Assembly: GCA_013698095.1 (NCBI GenBank)
Contig: JACCVQ010000129.1
Coordinates: forward strand, 1 to 41,560
Reading direction: 5' to 3'
DNA length: 41,560 nt
Source: Chloroflexota bacterium
Lineage (GTDB): Bacteria; Chloroflexota; Limnocylindria; Limnocylindrales; CSP1-4
Position 1 is the stretch's first letter; each line of letters begins with the position of its first letter. This document shows, piece after piece, positions 39,642 through 41,560 of the stretch. The notes beneath the pieces are model-generated. The model saw nothing but the letters and a program-made list of their open reading frames with translations. It searched no databases and was not told the DNA's origin. The position numbers were made by a program, and so were the translations under genes.

Positions 39642-39860
39642 ATGGAGAGAACGACCGTCTACCTGACCGAGAGCCAGAAGCGCGCGCTCGAACGCGCGGC
39701 GAAGGTCGAGGGGCGGAGCGAGGCGGAGCTGATCCGGGAAGGTGTCGACATCGTTACAAGCCGGGTCCGCGCGGCCGAGGCACGCCTCCCGCTGTTCGAG
39801 AGCGGCAAGCCGGACCTTGCGTCGCGCGTCGATAAGGAGCTTGCCGGGTTCGGCGAGTGA
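39642..39860 (+). CDS. Ribbon-helix-helix VapB-type antitoxin
   Basis: 72 residues from ATG 39642. RTTVYLTESQKRALERAA forms the RHH strand and first helix, GRSEAELIREGVDIV the second; the tail (LPLFESGKPDLASRVDKELAG) is the toxin-binding region. Stop and toxin start overlap by 4 bp (GTGA). Divergent from the flavin oxidase gene, with intergenic DNA of about 116 bp holding both control regions. Confidence 0.88.
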   Translation: MERTTVYLTESQKRALERAAKVEGRSEAELIREGVDIVTSRVRAAEARLPLFESGKPDLASRVDKELAGFGE

Positions 39861-40279
39861 TCGTCCTCGACACGAGCGGGCTGCTCGCGGCGATCGATGG
39901 CAGCCAGCGTCAACACGTCGAAGCGGCGGCAGTCCTTCGCGCCTCGTCTGGTCCCCTGCTGCTCTCTCCGTTCGTGCTCGCGGAGCTCGACTACCTTCTG
40001 TCGACGAGGGTTTCGCAGCACGCGTCTGTCACCCTTCTCGACCAGGTCGCAGCTGGCGCCTACCGTCTCGAGCCGATGGCCGCCGACGACATCGCACGCG
40101 CCTCCGAGATCGTCGTCCAGTACCGCGACCTCGAGCTTGGCCTCGCCCACGCGTCGCTGGTGGTCCTGGCCGAGCGCCACGCGACACTCGACGTGCTCAC
40201 TCTCGACGAGCGGCATTTCCGGGCCATCACGGGCCCCGGCGGGCGGCCATTCCGGATCCTGCCGGCCGACCGTCGCTGA
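39857..40279 (+). CDS. PIN-domain VapC-like toxin with one substituted catalytic residue
   Basis: 140 residues. Asp5 (VLDTSGLL), Glu43 (LAELDY) and Asp117 (TLDERHF) are in place, but the third acidic position, normally Asp in the LGLxDAS motif, is His98 (LGLAHAS, codon CAC where GAC is expected). PIN nucleases usually need all four acids for Mg binding, so activity may be weakened or lost; the rest of the fold is intact and the operon structure is conserved. It abuts the convergent EF-G-like gene with 3 bp between the stops. Confidence 0.88.
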   Translation: MIVLDTSGLLAAIDGSQRQHVEAAAVLRASSGPLLLSPFVLAELDYLLSTRVSQHASVTLLDQVAAGAYRLEPMAADDIARASEIVVQYRDLELGLAHASLVVLAERHATLDVLTLDERHFRAITGPGGRPFRILPADRR

Positions 40280-40282
40280 CGT

Positions 40283-41560
40283 CTATCCGCGCTTCGCCAG
40301 TGAGGCGAGCCACGCATCGCGGTCGAGCGGGCTCGGGTTCGAGCGCTGGCGGCGCGGCGGGTCGCTGCCGATCGGCTGGTAGCCGCCGGGCCTGATCTCG
40401 ATGGTGCCCTCCCCCATCGACAAGCCGGGCAGCCGGTGCTGGAGGCCGCGCACGCGATCCGCGGCAAGGACCGCACCGATCGTGGACAGCCCGCCGGCCG
40501 AGAACTGGCCGGTCACGCGCCCGCCGAGCTGCCCCACGGCGGCCGTCACACCTTGCGCCGTCGACGCCGGCACCTCCAACGTCAAATCCGCCATCGGCTC
40601 GCACACCCACGTGCCTGCCCGCTCGAGTGCGGTCATCAGCACGAGCTGGGTCAGCCGCCGGTAGTCGGCCGCGGACGTGACCGGCGAGGCGTAGCCGATG
40701 TCGGTCATCGTGACCCGGCAGTCGGTCACCTGCCAGCCGGCAAGGCCCTCGGCCAGCGCCTCGCGAGCGAACGCCTCCATCTGCAGGTTCATGGTCTCGA
40801 CCGTCTTGAACAGGTAGAGCGGGATCAGGCGAGCATCGACGTCGTGGTGGAACACAAACCCGGAGCCGAACGGCGCGGGCTCGATGCGCAGGCCGAGTGT
40901 TGCCATGAACGGGTTCGTGCTGAGCGGCGAGCTCCGCCCCGTGATGTTCGTGTGGGTCTTGGCCCGGATGACCTCGTCGGCCTCACCGGCCCGCGCCGGT
41001 CGCTCGATGCAGACCACGGTCGTCTCACGGAAGTCGGCAGCGATGCCGTAGTCGCGCTCGAGCGTGGCCTGGATGACCTCCTTCTGGACCTCGCCGTACA
41101 GCGACACCGCGATCTCGTGGCGATCCTCGTCCTGGCGGACGTCGATGAGCGGATCCTGCTCGGCGAGCTGGGCCAGGGCCGCCCGGAGCGAGCCCTGCTC
41201 CTTCTTCTTTCGGGCGAACACGACCGCCTCGAGGGCGGGCCGCGGAAAGCGGGCCGTTGCCTCGTCGCCCGCTCGCGGCTGGCCGATGGCGTCGCCGACC
41301 CGGACCGCGCCGAGCCCGCGAATCGTCGCCATCTCGCCGGCCGTGACGTGATCGCGGCGCGGGGCTCCGGCCGGTGCGAAGACGCGGATCGACGTCGCCT
41401 TCGCGTCCCCTCCCCCGCCCACGGGCACGCGCTCGCGCGGGCGGAGCGTGCCGGCGAACAGCCGGGCGTAGGCGATGCGCTCGCCCGAGGCCGTCCGTTC
41501 GATCTTGAAGACCCGGCCCGACACGGGCGCGTCCGGGTCGCCGGTGGCGCCGTCGAGGAG
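40283..41560 (-). CDS. TetM/Otr(A)-like ribosomal protection GTPase, C-terminal part (5' end outside window)
   Basis: 426 codons open to the window edge; the G domain lies beyond it. Present are part of domain II (SGRVFKIERTASGERIAYAR...GTLRPRERV), domain III (RFPRPALEAVVFA...LRAALAQLAEQDPLIDVRQDE), domain IV and V (YGEVQKEVIQATLERDYGI, GSGFVFHHDVDARLIPLYL, and EPMADLTLEVPA, QFSAGGLSTIGAVL). The domain V part with EPM is as in EF-G; the extended domain IV loop favours the tetracycline-resistance protection subgroup or its uncharacterised relatives rather than EF-G proper. A basic C-terminal extension (SDPPRRQRSN) is unusual. Confidence 0.88.
   Translation of the reverse strand, partial: LLDGATGDPDAPVSGRVFKIERTASGERIAYARLFAGTLRPRERVPVGGGGDAKATSIRVFAPAGAPRRDHVTAGEMATIRGLGAVRVGDAIGQPRAGDEATARFPRPALEAVVFARKKKEQGSLRAALAQLAEQDPLIDVRQDEDRHEIAVSLYGEVQKEVIQATLERDYGIAADFRETTVVCIERPARAGEADEVIRAKTHTNITGRSSPLSTNPFMATLGLRIEPAPFGSGFVFHHDVDARLIPLYLFKTVETMNLQMEAFAREALAEGLAGWQVTDCRVTMTDIGYASPVTSAADYRRLTQLVLMTALERAGTWVCEPMADLTLEVPASTAQGVTAAVGQLGGRVTGQFSAGGLSTIGAVLAADRVRGLQHRLPGLSMGEGTIEIRPGGYQPIGSDPPRRQRSNPSPLDRDAWLASLAKRG

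Overview
The window is a GC-rich bacterial chromosome fragment. The miaA/hflX neighbourhood, cyanophycin synthetase, many small SRPBCC, DHFR-like, DinB and YCII proteins and several PIN toxins suggest an environmental Chloroflexota (for example a Limnocylindria-like lineage); this is inferred from gene content only. No tRNA, rRNA, CRISPR array or intact insertion sequence was seen.

Layout. (1) 1-6.8 kb, core: 3' end of miaA, two tandem membrane glycosyltransferases with C-terminal PilZ domains (the downstream copy has lost catalytic residues), hflX and a small unknown gene. (2) 6.8-9.4 kb: a lipoprotein and a P-loop kinase flanked by two copies of an intergenic element that folds into a conserved hairpin, then a COG4315-type lipoprotein. 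(3) 9.4-12.1 kb: a Phd/PIN toxin-antitoxin pair, a frameshifted PIN remnant, and a broken defence locus (Res helicase N-terminus joined to a TIR-like effector C-terminus) with a small HTH gene. (4) 12.0-17.0 kb: a large LuxR-type ATPase regulator and small secreted proteins bracketed by 66-bp direct repeats. (5) 17-25 kb: accessory genes (SDR, GNAT, DUF1801, lactonase-like metallohydrolase, SRPBCC, DUF1697, S4 protein, ParE-type pair, ArsR/SRPBCC operon) interspersed with truncated gene heads. (6) 25.2-25.9 kb: a MerB-family gene with an in-frame TGA exactly at the second catalytic Cys position and a bacterial-SECIS-like hairpin behind it, a candidate selenoprotein. (7) 26-35 kb: YCII/hydrolase/DHFR-like genes, cphA, cupin, WGR-DUF4253 protein, DUF72, a second DHFR-like gene, ATP-dependent DNA ligase. 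(8) 35.4-41.6 kb: DinB, a translationally coupled rsbQ plus PAS histidine kinase pair, a flavin oxidase, a VapBC-like pair whose toxin lacks one acidic residue, and the 3' part of a TetM/EF-G-like GTPase.

A recurrent signal is a -10-like box (mostly TANNNT) ending 6-7 nt before the start codon of first genes (hflX, phd, parD-like, merB-like, DUF72, rsbQ and others), implying leaderless transcripts, while internal genes use Shine-Dalgarno sites or stop/start overlaps. The most notable items are the candidate Sec-MerB, the structured repeat with compensatory changes, the RsbQ/PAS-kinase coupling, and the Res-TIR deletion scar.
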